DNA of 64,000 bases from Burkholderiales bacterium 70-64 (GCA_001898645.1 MKUQ01000010.1:124001-188000); one strand, 5' to 3'; shown: positions 25,487 to 36,024, numbered from the stretch's first letter. Numbers and translations are program-made. Notes: a model not told the origin generated them from the letters alone.

Positions 25487-26908
25487 TCAGTGCACGTAGG
25501 CCAGCACGGCCGCGCGCTGCGCGGCCGTGGGCTCGGCCAGGCGCGCCTGCCAATACGGGCTGTACAGGCTGGCGTACTCGATGCGCGCGGGCGCCGCGGG
25601 CGGGCGGCGGAAATACACCTCGCCCACCGCCATGGCCCACAGGCGATCACCGGCGAAATGCTCGAACAGCCGCAAGCGCCCGGTGCCCACGTTCAGGGCA
25701 TTGGCCGTGCGCACCCGTGCGCCGTCGCTGCGCGCGAGCACGACCACCTGCGTCACCGGGAACCTCGGATCGGCCAGCCCTGCGTAATTCAGCTCACGCA
25801 CGCGCTCGATGCCGCCGTAGCGCTCGAAGCCCGTGTAGCCGTTGCCGCTCATCTCGAGCGAAGCGCGCCAGGTCGCACCGGCGTTGTCCCAGGTGTCGCC
25901 GGCATTGGACTGCACCCCGTTCAGCGGTGCCGCATCGGTGGCCTCTGCCGCCCCCCAGCCCACCACCAGCGACTCGTACTGCTGGCAGCTCGACGAGAAG
26001 AAACCGCGCCGCCGCCGATAGTCGTGCACCGAGCCGGTATCCACTGCCTCCCAGCGTTCGAGGTCCGGAGTCAGCGCGGTGCCGCCGCGTTTGCGCCACC
26101 ACTGGAACCAGCGGCTCGTGTCGAACGTCGAGCCGAAGCATCCGGAGGGCAAGGGCAGCAGGCGGACGTCGTCGCGCCGCGGCCCCTTGACGAAACCATC
26201 CAGCGAGTCGATCACCACGTCGCGCAGCCTGGTACGATCGGCGTCGCTGGCATAGCGGCGGGTGAAGCCGGCGAACGCACCGCCGTCGCCGAGTGCGAAG
26301 GCGAAGAAGCCCGGATCGTTGGCACGCACGACCTCGTTGGCCACCGCGCCGAGCCCGAAAGTGTCGGCGGCCAGCTGCAGCGTCTCCTGGCTGCGCTGCA
26401 GCAGCGACTTGTAGCCGAGCAAAGGAGCCGCGCGCAGCGGAATCTCGTCGGCCGCGGTGCGCTCGGTCAGGTTGCGTGCCGTGCCGGCCACCTTGGCCAC
26501 CACCGCCAGCACCGCGGCCGCCGGCGGCCACGCGGACGCGAGCCGGCGCGCGGTGACGGTGAAGTTCTCGAAGTACTTCGCCCATGAGGTCAGCGTGACC
26601 GCCTGCGCCACCGCCGCTTCCTGCGCGACGATGGCGCGGTTGGCATAGGCATGGAAGTTGAGCACGCGCGCACGCCACACGGCGGCGCTGTAGGCCGCCG
26701 CGTCGGCCGCGTTGGTCAGCCGCTGCCTGGACGCCGTGACCTGCCCGGTGCTGAAGAGGAAGAACAGCGCCAGCAGGCCGGCGAAGAGCAGCACCAGTGC
26801 CAGCACCAGCGCCTGGCCGCGCTGGCGGTGCGGGCCGCCGGTCGCGCACCGTGCGCTGCGCGCCCCGCGGTGCCGACGCAAGCGAAGTCCGATCGCGATC
26901 GTGTCCAT
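25487..26908 (-). CDS. TadG-like Flp pilus assembly protein
   Basis: 473-aa protein. The N-terminal putative TadG segment is clear: RQRGQALVLALVLLFAGLLA followed by RQRLTNAADAAAYSAAVWRA. The remaining 400 residues are extracytoplasmic with no von Willebrand A motif that I can read. It lies 28 bp after flp and opens the run of overlapping assembly genes. Confidence 0.8.
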   Translation of the reverse strand: MDTIAIGLRLRRHRGARSARCATGGPHRQRGQALVLALVLLFAGLLALFFLFSTGQVTASRQRLTNAADAAAYSAAVWRARVLNFHAYANRAIVAQEAAVAQAVTLTSWAKYFENFTVTARRLASAWPPAAAVLAVVAKVAGTARNLTERTAADEIPLRAAPLLGYKSLLQRSQETLQLAADTFGLGAVANEVVRANDPGFFAFALGDGGAFAGFTRRYASDADRTRLRDVVIDSLDGFVKGPRRDDVRLLPLPSGCFGSTFDTSRWFQWWRKRGGTALTPDLERWEAVDTGSVHDYRRRRGFFSSSCQQYESLVVGWGAAEATDAAPLNGVQSNAGDTWDNAGATWRASLEMSGNGYTGFERYGGIERVRELNYAGLADPRFPVTQVVVLARSDGARVRTANALNVGTGRLRLFEHFAGDRLWAMAVGEVYFRRPPAAPARIEYASLYSPYWQARLAEPTAAQRAAVLAYVH

Positions 26909-26936
26909 CTTGCCTGCTCCGACCGGCGGCCGCCGC

Positions 26937-27236
26937 TCAGCGGTTGTTGGCGTCGTAGTTGTCGAGCCCCTTGCGCGCGTTGGCGTTGGTCGATGCAGTG
27001 GTGGCGTTGGCCTGGGCGTTGCCGATCGCCGTGGACGCCGTCTGCCCGGACACCTCCAGCGCCAACCCCGCGGTCTGGTTGCGCAGGGTCTGCCCGAACA
27101 GTGTGTAGACGCCGATCGCCGCCACCGCGATCAGCGCGACGACGATGATGTATTCGGTCATCCCTTGCCCGGCCTGGCGACGGCAGTGGGTGGCAGGAAC
27201 GATGCGATCGGGAACGCTGCCTGCAGGGCGGTTCAT
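26937..27236 (-). CDS. flp: Flp-type major pilin precursor
   Basis: 99-aa prepilin. ATG 27236 has an AGGAG site upstream at good spacing. A 25-residue basic leader ends at Gly, followed by MTEYIIVVALIAVAAIGVYT: cleavage after Gly leaves Met1, and the Glu three residues on is the conserved position. The mature part ends in an Ala/Asn/Thr-rich tail. No prepilin peptidase gene (tadV/cpaA) is in the window, so processing must be encoded elsewhere. First gene of the tad operon; the 250 bp upstream must hold its promoter, which I could not pin down. Confidence 0.85.
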   Translation of the reverse strand: MNRPAGSVPDRIVPATHCRRQAGQGMTEYIIVVALIAVAAIGVYTLFGQTLRNQTAGLALEVSGQTASTAIGNAQANATTASTNANARKGLDNYDANNR

Positions 27237-27487
27237 TGGGGGCTCCTGTGCGTGATTGCTGTGTGCAGGAACCATTGGATACGACGGCGTGCCCGCTGCC
27301 TATTGCGCGTATCGACTAGGCCGTCCGGCAGATCGATAGGCGACTTGCCGCGTACCGGCCCCGGCCGCTCGCAATCCGTCGCCCACCGGCGTCGATCGAC
27401 CGCTCGCGTGAAGGCTGCGGTCCCCGGCTCCAACCCGGAGCGCCGTCACGAGACTGACGCGGGCGCGTCGCGATCCGGTCATCAACG

Positions 27488-27769
27488 CCGCCTAGTCTCC
27501 GTTGCGAACGGCACGTCATCCGGCTCGCGGAAGACGGCAGCGACGGCGCGGCGAAGACCTTCAAGTGGGACGTCTATCTGTTCGGCGCGCGTTCGACGGC
27601 ATCCGCCGACGTCAATCTGTCGCAACTCGGCCTCGACAACGACTTCTCGAGCCCCGACGGCCTCTGGTTCAGCGTAGCCACACCAGGCATCGCCGAATCG
27701 AGCGACGACGGTGGCCTGGTCGGGTTCTGCTCGACAGCCCTCCGCCGATCCCCGGCCGGATCGGCGTGA
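27488..27769 (+). pseudogene. Remnant of a PhoX-family (DUF839) phosphatase
   Basis: A plus-strand reading frame with no start encodes RHVIRLAEDGSDGAAKTFKW, DVYLFGARSTASADVNLS and NDFSSPDGLWFS, the run found near the C-terminus of PhoX/DUF839 secreted phosphatases. The match fades after SSDDGG and ends at TGA 27767. The rest of the roughly 600-codon gene is missing on both sides. It lies between the flp promoter region and the aceA terminator, so it looks like deletion debris. Confidence 0.65.
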
Positions 27770-27829
27770 GGCGGGCCCGGACGCCCGAGGCGCGGGGCCA
27801 GCTTCGCTTGCGCGACTGCCGGCCCGCCG

Positions 27830-27860
27830 AAAAAAAAAGGCCGGCTCGCCGCCGGCCTTT
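27830..27860 (-). terminator. Rho-independent terminator of aceA
   Basis: Minus-strand hairpin GGCCGGC (27857-27851), 5-nt loop, GCCGGCC (27845-27839), followed by nine T (27838-27830). It sits 53 bp after the isocitrate lyase stop. The plus strand has only three T after the stem, so it is mainly a minus-strand terminator. Confidence 0.85.
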
Positions 27861-27912
27861 CCGCGGGCGCCCTCCCTGTTACGGGAAGGCGCCGCTGCAA
27901 ACGAAGCGATCC

Positions 27913-29235
<1,323 letters not shown>

Positions 29236-29389
29236 GTTTCGGCTCCTTGAGCGACGAGTGACGAAGAATTTTGGGATCGCGCCATCGACCCGAAGGACGG
29301 GCGCGATCATGTTGCTTAGGTTAACGAAAACGTGATGCGCTGCAACAGGAAGTTCGGCAGTGTTGCGCCAAATAATTTATCGTTGTTTT

Positions 29390-29401
29390 TCAACTAGTTG
29401 A
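29390..29401. promoter_or_regulatory. 12-bp perfect palindrome upstream of aceA
   Basis: TCAACTAGTTGA sits in the AT-rich part of the 314-bp gap between rmuC and aceA, about 155 bp before the aceA start. No gene is visible in this gap. It is a candidate binding site of a dimeric regulator; the regulator is unknown. Confidence 0.4.
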
Positions 29402-29410
29402 TCTATTTTT

Positions 29411-29487
29411 CCCGCATTGCGGAATGAAGGTCATCGCGATGAAAAACCGGGATGGTGCGTTGCATTGCGTCAATTTCACAATGCGGG
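29411..29487. promoter_or_regulatory. Paired 9-bp inverted repeats upstream of aceA
   Basis: CCCGCATTG (29411-29419) and CAATGCGGG (29479-29487) are perfect inverted copies 59 bp apart, each flanked by A or T runs (TTTTTCCCGCATTG, CAATGCGGGAAA). Two copies of one motif in opposite orientation suggest a looped or cooperative operator. It could also affect termination of rmuC. Confidence 0.4.
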
Positions 29488-29549
29488 AAATCGTTCTTAT
29501 CGCAAAAATCGGAGGACCGAGCCGGCGTACGGCCGCGATACGCTCTCCG

Positions 29550-30920
29550 CTATGCTTCGGGCGTCCCCTCGTCGCCGAGCAGGCGCACGCTGTCGTGCTC
29601 CGGCAGCGACTCCACGCTGCGCAGGCGGCGCTCGATCGCGCGGGTGCGCACCTCGGCGCCGCTCAGCACGCTGCCGGCCCGCTCGATGTGATCGCGGGTC
29701 TTGGCCAGCACATCGCCGAACTTGCCGAACTCGGTCTTGACCGCGCCGAGCAGCTGCCAGACTTCGCTCGAGCGCTTCTCCACCGCCAGGGTGCGAAAGC
29801 CCATCTGCAGGCTGGACAGGATCGCGGCGAGCGTGCTCGGTCCGGCGACCACCACGCGCCAGGTGCGCTGCAGCTCGTCGGTGAGCCCCGGGCGGCGCAC
29901 CACCTCGGCGTACAGCCCCTCGGTGGGCAGGAACAGCAGCGCGAAATCGGTGGTGGCCGGCGGCGAGACATACTTGGTGCGGATGGTCTTCGCCTCCAGC
30001 CGCAGGCGCTGCTCGAGCTGACGCGCGGCAAGCTCGGCTGCGGCCGGGTCGGCCTTCTCCTGCGCCAGCACCAGGCGCTCGTAGTCTTCGCGGGGAAACT
30101 TGGCGTCGATGGGCAGCCACACGGGCGCCTCCTGGCCGCGCCCCGGAAGGCGGATCGCGAACTCGACCCGTTCGTTCGAGCCCGGCACCGGCGCCACGTT
30201 GGCCGCGTACTGCTCGGGCACCAGCAGCTGCTCGAGCAGCGAGGCCAGCTGCACCTCGCCCCAGGTGCCGCGGGTCTTGACGTTGGTCAGCACGCGCTTG
30301 AGGTCGCCCACGTCGGAGGCCAGCGCCTGCATCTCGCCCAGGCCCTTGTGGACCTGCTCGAGGCGGTCCGACACCTGCTTGAACGACGCGCCCAGCCGCT
30401 GCTCGAGCGTGGCGTGCAGCTTCTCGTCGACGGTGCGGCGCATCTCCTCGAGCTTCGCCGTGTTGTCGGCCTGCAGGTCGCGCAGGCGCCGCTCGAGCGT
30501 CTCGCGCAGCGCCTCCAGCCGCGCCTCGACACCTTCGCGCATGGCGTTCAGGCGCTGCTCGTTGCTCTCGCGCAGCGCCCCGAGCCGCTGCTCGTTGGCT
30601 TCGGTGAGCTTGGTGAGCTGCTGTGCGAAGGCGTCGATCTGATTGTTCTGCACCCCGGCGATGGTGCCCATCTGGTGCGTGAGGTTGCGCCCGAGCTCCG
30701 AGAGCGAAGCGGCCAGCTCGCGCCGGTTCTCGCGCGCCTGCGAGGCGGTCTCCTCGCGCAGCTCGCGCTGCTGCTGCAGCTGCGCCTGGTTCAGGCGCGA
30801 CAGCTCGTCGAGCGCCGCCCGCGGATCGGGCATCCGGCGCAGCACGAGCACCAGCAGCAGCATGACCGCCACCGCAGCCAGCACGAGGGCGGCGATCATC
30901 GGGACTTCGTTCACGGACAA
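29550..30920 (-). CDS. rmuC: DNA recombination protein RmuC
   Basis: 456-aa protein. One N-terminal membrane helix (IAALVLAAVAVMLLLVLVLR), then a long coiled coil (residues about 35-190) and the RmuC nuclease-like core (TRGTWGEVQLASLLEQLL, LPIDAKFPREDYERL, LLFLPTEGLYAEVV). It limits inversions at short repeats in E. coli. The start is uncertain: TTG 30920, GTG 30914 and ATG 30899 are in frame and none has a clear ribosome site. Confidence 0.9.
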   Translation of the reverse strand: MSVNEVPMIAALVLAAVAVMLLLVLVLRRMPDPRAALDELSRLNQAQLQQQRELREETASQARENRRELAASLSELGRNLTHQMGTIAGVQNNQIDAFAQQLTKLTEANEQRLGALRESNEQRLNAMREGVEARLEALRETLERRLRDLQADNTAKLEEMRRTVDEKLHATLEQRLGASFKQVSDRLEQVHKGLGEMQALASDVGDLKRVLTNVKTRGTWGEVQLASLLEQLLVPEQYAANVAPVPGSNERVEFAIRLPGRGQEAPVWLPIDAKFPREDYERLVLAQEKADPAAAELAARQLEQRLRLEAKTIRTKYVSPPATTDFALLFLPTEGLYAEVVRRPGLTDELQRTWRVVVAGPSTLAAILSSLQMGFRTLAVEKRSSEVWQLLGAVKTEFGKFGDVLAKTRDHIERAGSVLSGAEVRTRAIERRLRSVESLPEHDSVRLLGDEGTPEA

Positions 30921-31004
30921 TGCGATATTTCTCGTCTAGCGTGGGCGGACAACCGAGACTCCCGCGAGCATACCGACACGCGGACAATCCGTCAGGAGGC
31001 CTTC

Positions 31005-31373
31005 ATGAACATCCCTGCCCTGGCCATCGTGGCCGGCGTGCTGATCGCATCGCCCCTTCTGGCCGCCGCGGCCAGCGGTCCCCCCGAATCCGGCGCGGTG
31101 TTCCGCTGCGCCACCAAGGATGGCCGCACGGTGTTCTCCGACCAGCCCTGCGTCGGGGCCGACCGGGTCGAGCTGTGGAAGCCGCGCGCGGTGGCCTCGG
31201 GCATCGAGCGTTCGGGCGGGCCGGCCGGTGCCGCGGCGCCCGCGCGCAATGCACCGGCGGTGCGCGACGACCCGTTCGTCGATTGCCAGCGCCGCGGCGG
31301 CCGCTTCGACCTCGCCGCGCGTGTGTGCCGGCTGCCCGACGACGCGGCCAAGGCGATGTTCAAGACGCAGTGA
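31005..31373 (+). CDS. DUF4124-like exported protein
   Basis: 122-aa protein. ATG 31005 follows AGGAGG. A signal peptide (IPALAIVAGVLIASPLLAAA) precedes VFRCATKDGRTVFSDQPC, the DUF4124 pattern (a short beta domain with two Cys). A second Cys pair (VDCQRRGG, RVCRLPDD) lies at the C-terminus. Function is unknown; probably periplasmic. It is divergent from rmuC and convergent with the FtsX-type permease gene. Confidence 0.75.
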   Translation: MNIPALAIVAGVLIASPLLAAAASGPPESGAVFRCATKDGRTVFSDQPCVGADRVELWKPRAVASGIERSGGPAGAAAPARNAPAVRDDPFVDCQRRGGRFDLAARVCRLPDDAAKAMFKTQ

Positions 31374-31394
31374 TCATACGGACGCGAAACCGTA

Positions 31395-33983
31395 TCAGGC
31401 GTCGCGCAGCGTCGCCAGCGGCGGCGTGCGCAGCACGCTGCGCAGGCTGAACCAGCCGGCCAGCAGGGCCAGCAGCGCACCGGCCAGCGCGCCCGCCGGC
31501 AGCACCCACCAGCGCGGCACGAAGGAGAAGCGGAACACCTGCTCGGCCAGCGCCCAGCCGATCGCCATCGAGCCGGCGGCAGCCAGTGCGCCGGCCAGCG
31601 CGCCGCTGAGGGCCAGCTCGATCGACTGCGCCGAGGCCAGCTGGCGGCCCGAGGCGCCGAGCGCACGCATCAGGCCGGCCTCGCGCACGCGCTCGTCGCG
31701 CGAGCTGGCCAGCGCGCCCCACAGCACCACCACGCCGGCGGCCAGGGTGAGCACGAACAGGAACTGCACCGCGCGAACGACCTGGTCGAGCATGGACTGC
31801 ACCTGGCGCACGAGATTGCCGGTGTCGAAGACCGTGAGGTTGCGAAAGCGCCGCACCAGCTCGGCATCGACGGGCTGCGCCGAAGGCGCCTGGTGATAGG
31901 CCGTGATCAGCGTCTGCGGCTGGTCGGCCAGCACCGCGGGCGACAGGATCATGAAGAAGTTGACCTTCATCGAATCCCACTCGACCTTGCGCACGCTGGT
32001 CACGCGTGCGGCGACGAGCTGGCCGGCGATGTCGAACCCCAGCTCGTCGCCGAGGGCGAGGCCGAGGGTCTCCATGATGCCCTGCTCGACCGATACTTCG
32101 CGCGCGCCGGGGGCGAACCAGCGGCCGGCAACCAGGCGATTGTGCCCGGGCAGGCGGTCGGTGTAGGAGAGATTGAATTCGCGGTCGAGCAGCCGCTGCG
32201 CGCGATCGCTGTCGTAGGACTCGGGACGCACCGGTCTGCCGTTCACCGACACGAGGCGCCCGCGCACCATCGGGTACAGCTCGATCGAGCGCACGCCGGC
32301 ATGTTCGAGCATCTCGCCCACGGCCGGCCCCTGATCGGGCTGGATGTTGATCACGAAGCGGTTGGGCGCATCGGGCGGGCTGGCGCGCCTCCAGCCCTCG
32401 ACGAGATCGGTGCGGGTCACCGTGAGCAGCAGCAGCGCGAGCAGCCCGACCGACAGCGCCACCGTCTGCGTGACGGTCATCGCGCGACGGCGCGACCACG
32501 AGGCGAACGCCAAGCGAAGCGCCGGGCTGCCGGCCACGAAGCCGGTGCGGCGCATCGGCTCGAGCAGCCGCATGAGGCCGAGCGCGGCGCCGACGAACAC
32601 CAGCGCGCCCGCCGCGAAGCCGCCGATCGAGATGGCGGCCAGCCTGAGATCGTGTGCCAGCCACAGCAGCAGCGCGCAGAAGGCCGCCGCAGCGAATGCC
32701 GCCCAGATCCAGGCCGAGACGGGCGCGCCGGCCGCCTCCCGGCGCAGCACCCGCAGGGGCGCCACGTCGGCCAAGCGAAGGAACGGCCAGGCGCCGAAGC
32801 CGGCCATCAGCACCAGGGCGGCAGCGAGCGCCTGCAGCGCAGGTAGCCATCCGGGCAGCGGCAACGGCAGCTCGAGCAGAGGCCGGATCGCGGCCACCAG
32901 CACGAAATGCGCTGCCCAGCCCAGCGCCACGCCGAGCACGGCGCCGATCAGCGCCACCCACAGCAGCTCGAGGCCGAGCAGCTTGAGCAGACGCGGCTGC
33001 GCCAGGCCCATCGACTTCATCACCGCGCAGCCGTCGAGGTGGCGCTCGGCGAAGCGCCGCGCCGCCAGCCCGATGGCGACCGCGGCGATCAGCGCCGACA
33101 GCAGCGCCACCAGCGAGAGGAACTGCCCGGCGCGATCGAGGGTGGCTCGCAGCTCCGGGCGTCCGCTCTCGAGCGACTCGACGCGCTGGCCGGGGCCGAG
33201 CCGCGGCTGCAGCCACTGCGCAAAGCCTGCGATCGCCTGCGGCTCGCCGGCCAGCAGCAGATGCCAGCGCACCCGGCTCGCGGGCTGCACCAGGTGGGTG
33301 GCGGGAAGATCGTCCAGCGAGAACATCGCGCGCGGCGCGAAGTTCACGAAGCTGGTGCCGCGGTCCGGTTCGAGCGTGATCACGCGAGCGACGCGCAGGC
33401 GCGCATCGCCCAGCGACACCGCCCCGCCCGCCTCGACACCGAGCGCCTGCACCAGTTGCGGATCGAGCCAGATCTCGCCCGGCGCGGGGCCGCCCTCGGC
33501 CGCAACGTCGGTGGCTGCAACGTCGGTCGCCGCGGCGCTGCTCGCCGCCGCATCGGTGGCCCCGGCGTCAGCAGTCCCGGCACCAGCAGCCCCGGTGGAC
33601 GCAGCACCCGGCAGCCCGGCCACGCGCACCTGCCCGCGCAGCGGATAGTTGCCGCTGACCGCCTTCACCGAGGCGAGCCGGGGCAGCCCCCCGGCCATCA
33701 CCATGCTGGGAAACACCACCGTACGCGCCACCTGCAGGCCGCGCCGTTGCGCCTCCTCGACGAACGCGGCATCGGGGGCCTTGTCCGAGCCGACCACCAG
33801 GTCGGCGCCGAGCAGCTGCGCAGCCTGCTCGGTGAGCGCGGCACGCATGCGGTCGACGAAGAAGCCCACGCTCGCGATGGCCGCCACCGCCACCGCCAGC
33901 GCGGCCAGCAACAGGCGCAGCTCGCCGGCGCGCCAGTCGCGCCGGGTGAGCTTCCAGGACAGCAGCCAATCGTGCACGGACAC
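31395..33983 (-). CDS. FtsX-like ABC transporter permease (YbbP-type)
   Basis: 862-aa membrane protein. Layout is that of YbbP/FtsX-type permeases: one N-terminal helix, a large periplasmic MacB-like domain (ADLVVGSDKAPDAAF...), an FtsX core (MKSMGLAQPRLLKLLGLEL), a second periplasmic domain and a second FtsX core at the end (GLMRALGASGRQLASAQSIE). No ATPase partner lies next to it in the window. An Ala/Thr-rich insert (residues about 125-165) looks like slippage expansion. GTG 33983 directly abuts the stop of the upstream gene. Confidence 0.85.
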   Translation of the reverse strand: MSVHDWLLSWKLTRRDWRAGELRLLLAALAVAVAAIASVGFFVDRMRAALTEQAAQLLGADLVVGSDKAPDAAFVEEAQRRGLQVARTVVFPSMVMAGGLPRLASVKAVSGNYPLRGQVRVAGLPGAASTGAAGAGTADAGATDAAASSAAATDVAATDVAAEGGPAPGEIWLDPQLVQALGVEAGGAVSLGDARLRVARVITLEPDRGTSFVNFAPRAMFSLDDLPATHLVQPASRVRWHLLLAGEPQAIAGFAQWLQPRLGPGQRVESLESGRPELRATLDRAGQFLSLVALLSALIAAVAIGLAARRFAERHLDGCAVMKSMGLAQPRLLKLLGLELLWVALIGAVLGVALGWAAHFVLVAAIRPLLELPLPLPGWLPALQALAAALVLMAGFGAWPFLRLADVAPLRVLRREAAGAPVSAWIWAAFAAAAFCALLLWLAHDLRLAAISIGGFAAGALVFVGAALGLMRLLEPMRRTGFVAGSPALRLAFASWSRRRAMTVTQTVALSVGLLALLLLTVTRTDLVEGWRRASPPDAPNRFVINIQPDQGPAVGEMLEHAGVRSIELYPMVRGRLVSVNGRPVRPESYDSDRAQRLLDREFNLSYTDRLPGHNRLVAGRWFAPGAREVSVEQGIMETLGLALGDELGFDIAGQLVAARVTSVRKVEWDSMKVNFFMILSPAVLADQPQTLITAYHQAPSAQPVDAELVRRFRNLTVFDTGNLVRQVQSMLDQVVRAVQFLFVLTLAAGVVVLWGALASSRDERVREAGLMRALGASGRQLASAQSIELALSGALAGALAAAGSMAIGWALAEQVFRFSFVPRWWVLPAGALAGALLALLAGWFSLRSVLRTPPLATLRDA

Positions 33984-34718
33984 CTACAACCTGAACGGAC
34001 TGAAATCGGTGTTCCGATCGTACCAGTCCTCCCGCTCGGCCCGCTTGAGGAAGCCGACCACCTTGTAGGTCACCGGCGTGAGCACCACTTCGACCATCGT
34101 CTTGGCGATCCACTGCGAGACCATCAGCTGGGGGATCAGCGCATTGGGGATGATGCCGCTGTTCCAGAACGCCAGCGGATAGAACAGCATCGAATCGACG
34201 CCCTCGCCGACGATCGTCGAGCCGATGGTGCGCATCCACAGGTGGCGGCCCTCGGTCATCAGCTTCATGCGGGCCATCACGTATGAGTTGACGAACTCGC
34301 CGCAGAAGTAGGCGGTGAGCGAGGCCAGCACGATGCGCCAGGTGTTGCCGAACGCCACCTCGTAGGCGTCCTGGTGTGGCCAGCCCGGCGCCGGCGGCAG
34401 GTGCACGACCACCCAGGCCATGACGGCAGCGAAGGTCATCGCGCCGAACCCGGCCCAGATCACCCGGCGCGCCTTCGCATAGCCGTATACCTCGGTGAGG
34501 ATGTCGCCGAAGATGTACGAGATCGGGAAGAACATCGCGCCGGCGCCGAAGGTCACCGCGCCGAGCAGCGGCAGGTCCATCTGCACCGCCTTGGCCGGCC
34601 CGATCAGGTTGGAGCAGATGTAGACGGTGACGAAGCCCGCCATCGCGAGCTCGTAGTAGCGATAGCTGCGCTGCGGCGCCGCCGTCATGGCGGGCGCCGG
34701 ACGAGGTTTTTTAGTCAT
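33984..34718 (-). CDS. yhhQ: Queuosine precursor transporter (YhhQ/DUF165)
   Basis: 244-aa membrane protein with about six helices. DUF165 signatures are clear: FPISYIFGDILTEVYGYAKA, YFCGEFVNSYVMARMK and RTIGSTIVGEGVDSMLFYPL. It imports queuine or preQ-type bases for tRNA modification. ATG 34718 is chosen because the protein begins there; the frame is open further upstream. The next gene on the strand starts with no gap. Confidence 0.9.
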   Translation of the reverse strand: MTKKPRPAPAMTAAPQRSYRYYELAMAGFVTVYICSNLIGPAKAVQMDLPLLGAVTFGAGAMFFPISYIFGDILTEVYGYAKARRVIWAGFGAMTFAAVMAWVVVHLPPAPGWPHQDAYEVAFGNTWRIVLASLTAYFCGEFVNSYVMARMKLMTEGRHLWMRTIGSTIVGEGVDSMLFYPLAFWNSGIIPNALIPQLMVSQWIAKTMVEVVLTPVTYKVVGFLKRAEREDWYDRNTDFSPFRL

Positions 34719-34773
34719 GGTTGAGCCTCGAACATGAAGCGCGCAGCATAGCGGATCGCACGCCTGCCGACAT

Positions 34774-34916
34774 GCGCAGACCCCGGTCGATTGCCTTCCA
34801 TCCGGGCCATGGGACACCGCCGCGGTCGCCGAAGCGGTGCGCGCATGCGCCGGGAAGCGCGAGCCGGTGTTTCCCGATCTCGCGCCGCTGCGCTACTTCA
34901 CTGACGGGGAAGAATG
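34774..34916 (+). other. Possible 3' remnant of a coding sequence
   Basis: The 179-bp gap between yhhQ and the oxidoreductase holds a plus-strand frame with coding-like codon use (AVAEAVRACAGKREPVFPDL, APLRYFTDGEE) ending at TGA 34914. It has no clear start and I recognise no family. It may be gene debris or chance. Confidence 0.2.
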
Positions 34917-35878
34917 ACCACCTTGCCCTTGACGCGGCGCTCCATCACGTCGCGCAGCGCCTGGGGTGCCTCCTCGAGGCGGTAGGTCCGGGTGATCGGC
35001 GGGTTCACCTTCTTCGACTGGTACAACGCGAACAGCTCCTGCATGTGCTCGCGGGTGCGTTTTGGATCGCGCTGCACGAAGGCGCCCCAGAAGGCGCCGA
35101 CCAGCGAGGCGGTCTTGAGCAGCGGCAGGTTCAGCGGCAGCTTCGGGATCTCTCCGGCAGCGAAGCCGATCACCAGGTGCCGGCCCTCCCAGGCGATCGA
35201 GCGAAACGCCTGCTCGGTCAGCGCGCCGCCGACCGGGTCGTAGATGACGTCGGGCCCCTTGCCGCCGGTCAGCACCTTCAGGCGTTCGCGCAGGTCTTCG
35301 CGAGTGTAGTCGATGGTCTCGTCGGCGCCATGCTCCCGGCACAGCGCGAGCTTGTCGTCGCTGGAAGCTGCGGCGATCACGCGCGCGCCCATCGCCTTGC
35401 CGATCTCCACCGCGGCGATGCCCACGCCGCCCGCCGCCCCCAGCACGAGCAGCGTCTCGCCCGCAACGAGCTTCGCGCGGTCCTTCAGTGCGAAGAGGCC
35501 GGTGCCGTAGGCCAGCACATAGGCCGAGGCAACGGGAAAGTCCATGCCGTCGGGAATCGGCACCAGGCGCTCGGCGCGAGCCACCAGCTCCTGGGCGTAG
35601 CCGCCCCACGCAGTGTTGGCGATCACGCGATCGCCCGGCTTCCATGCGCGCACGCCCTCGCCTACCGCCGAGACGACACCCGCCACCTCGGCGCCCGGCG
35701 AGAACGGCAGCTCGGGCTGCACCTGATACTTCTTCTGGATGATCAGCGAATCGGGGAAGTTCACCCCCGCCGCATGCACGGCGACCAGCACCTCGCCTGG
35801 CCCGGGCACCGGCGAGGCCACCTCCTCGACCACCAGCGTCTCGGGCGGACCCCATTGCTTGCACAGGACGGCCTTCAT
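34898..35878 (-). CDS. NADPH:quinone oxidoreductase, zinc-independent MDR family
   Basis: 326-aa medium-chain dehydrogenase/reductase. The N-terminal GroES-like domain (AVHAAGVNFPDSLIIQKKYQ) is followed by the Rossmann nucleotide-binding motif LVLGAAGGVGIAAVEIGKAM. Zinc-ligand Cys residues are absent, as in quinone reductases and Qor-like crotonyl reductases. Likely reaction: NADPH-dependent reduction of quinones or conjugated carbonyls. ATG 35878 follows GGAGAGGTG. Confidence 0.88.
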   Translation of the reverse strand: MKAVLCKQWGPPETLVVEEVASPVPGPGEVLVAVHAAGVNFPDSLIIQKKYQVQPELPFSPGAEVAGVVSAVGEGVRAWKPGDRVIANTAWGGYAQELVARAERLVPIPDGMDFPVASAYVLAYGTGLFALKDRAKLVAGETLLVLGAAGGVGIAAVEIGKAMGARVIAAASSDDKLALCREHGADETIDYTREDLRERLKVLTGGKGPDVIYDPVGGALTEQAFRSIAWEGRHLVIGFAAGEIPKLPLNLPLLKTASLVGAFWGAFVQRDPKRTREHMQELFALYQSKKVNPPITRTYRLEEAPQALRDVMERRVKGKVVILPRQ

Positions 35879-36024
35879 GCGATCACCTCTCCGGATCAGC
35901 CCCCAGTCGAAGCGTCAAGTCTAACCGGGCCGGCCGGGCATCCGGAAAGCGTGCCCGCTATACTCGGATCCTTCCGGCAGCGCGGCCGGAGACCGGGGCG
36001 ACAACAGTTCCGGAAGCAGTCGCA

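Noticed and set aside
33480-33600. Direct repeats in the FtsX-type permease gene
   Set aside because: They are GTCGGTGGC-type codon repeats for an Ala/Thr-rich stretch that keep the frame; slippage in a variable loop, not an element.
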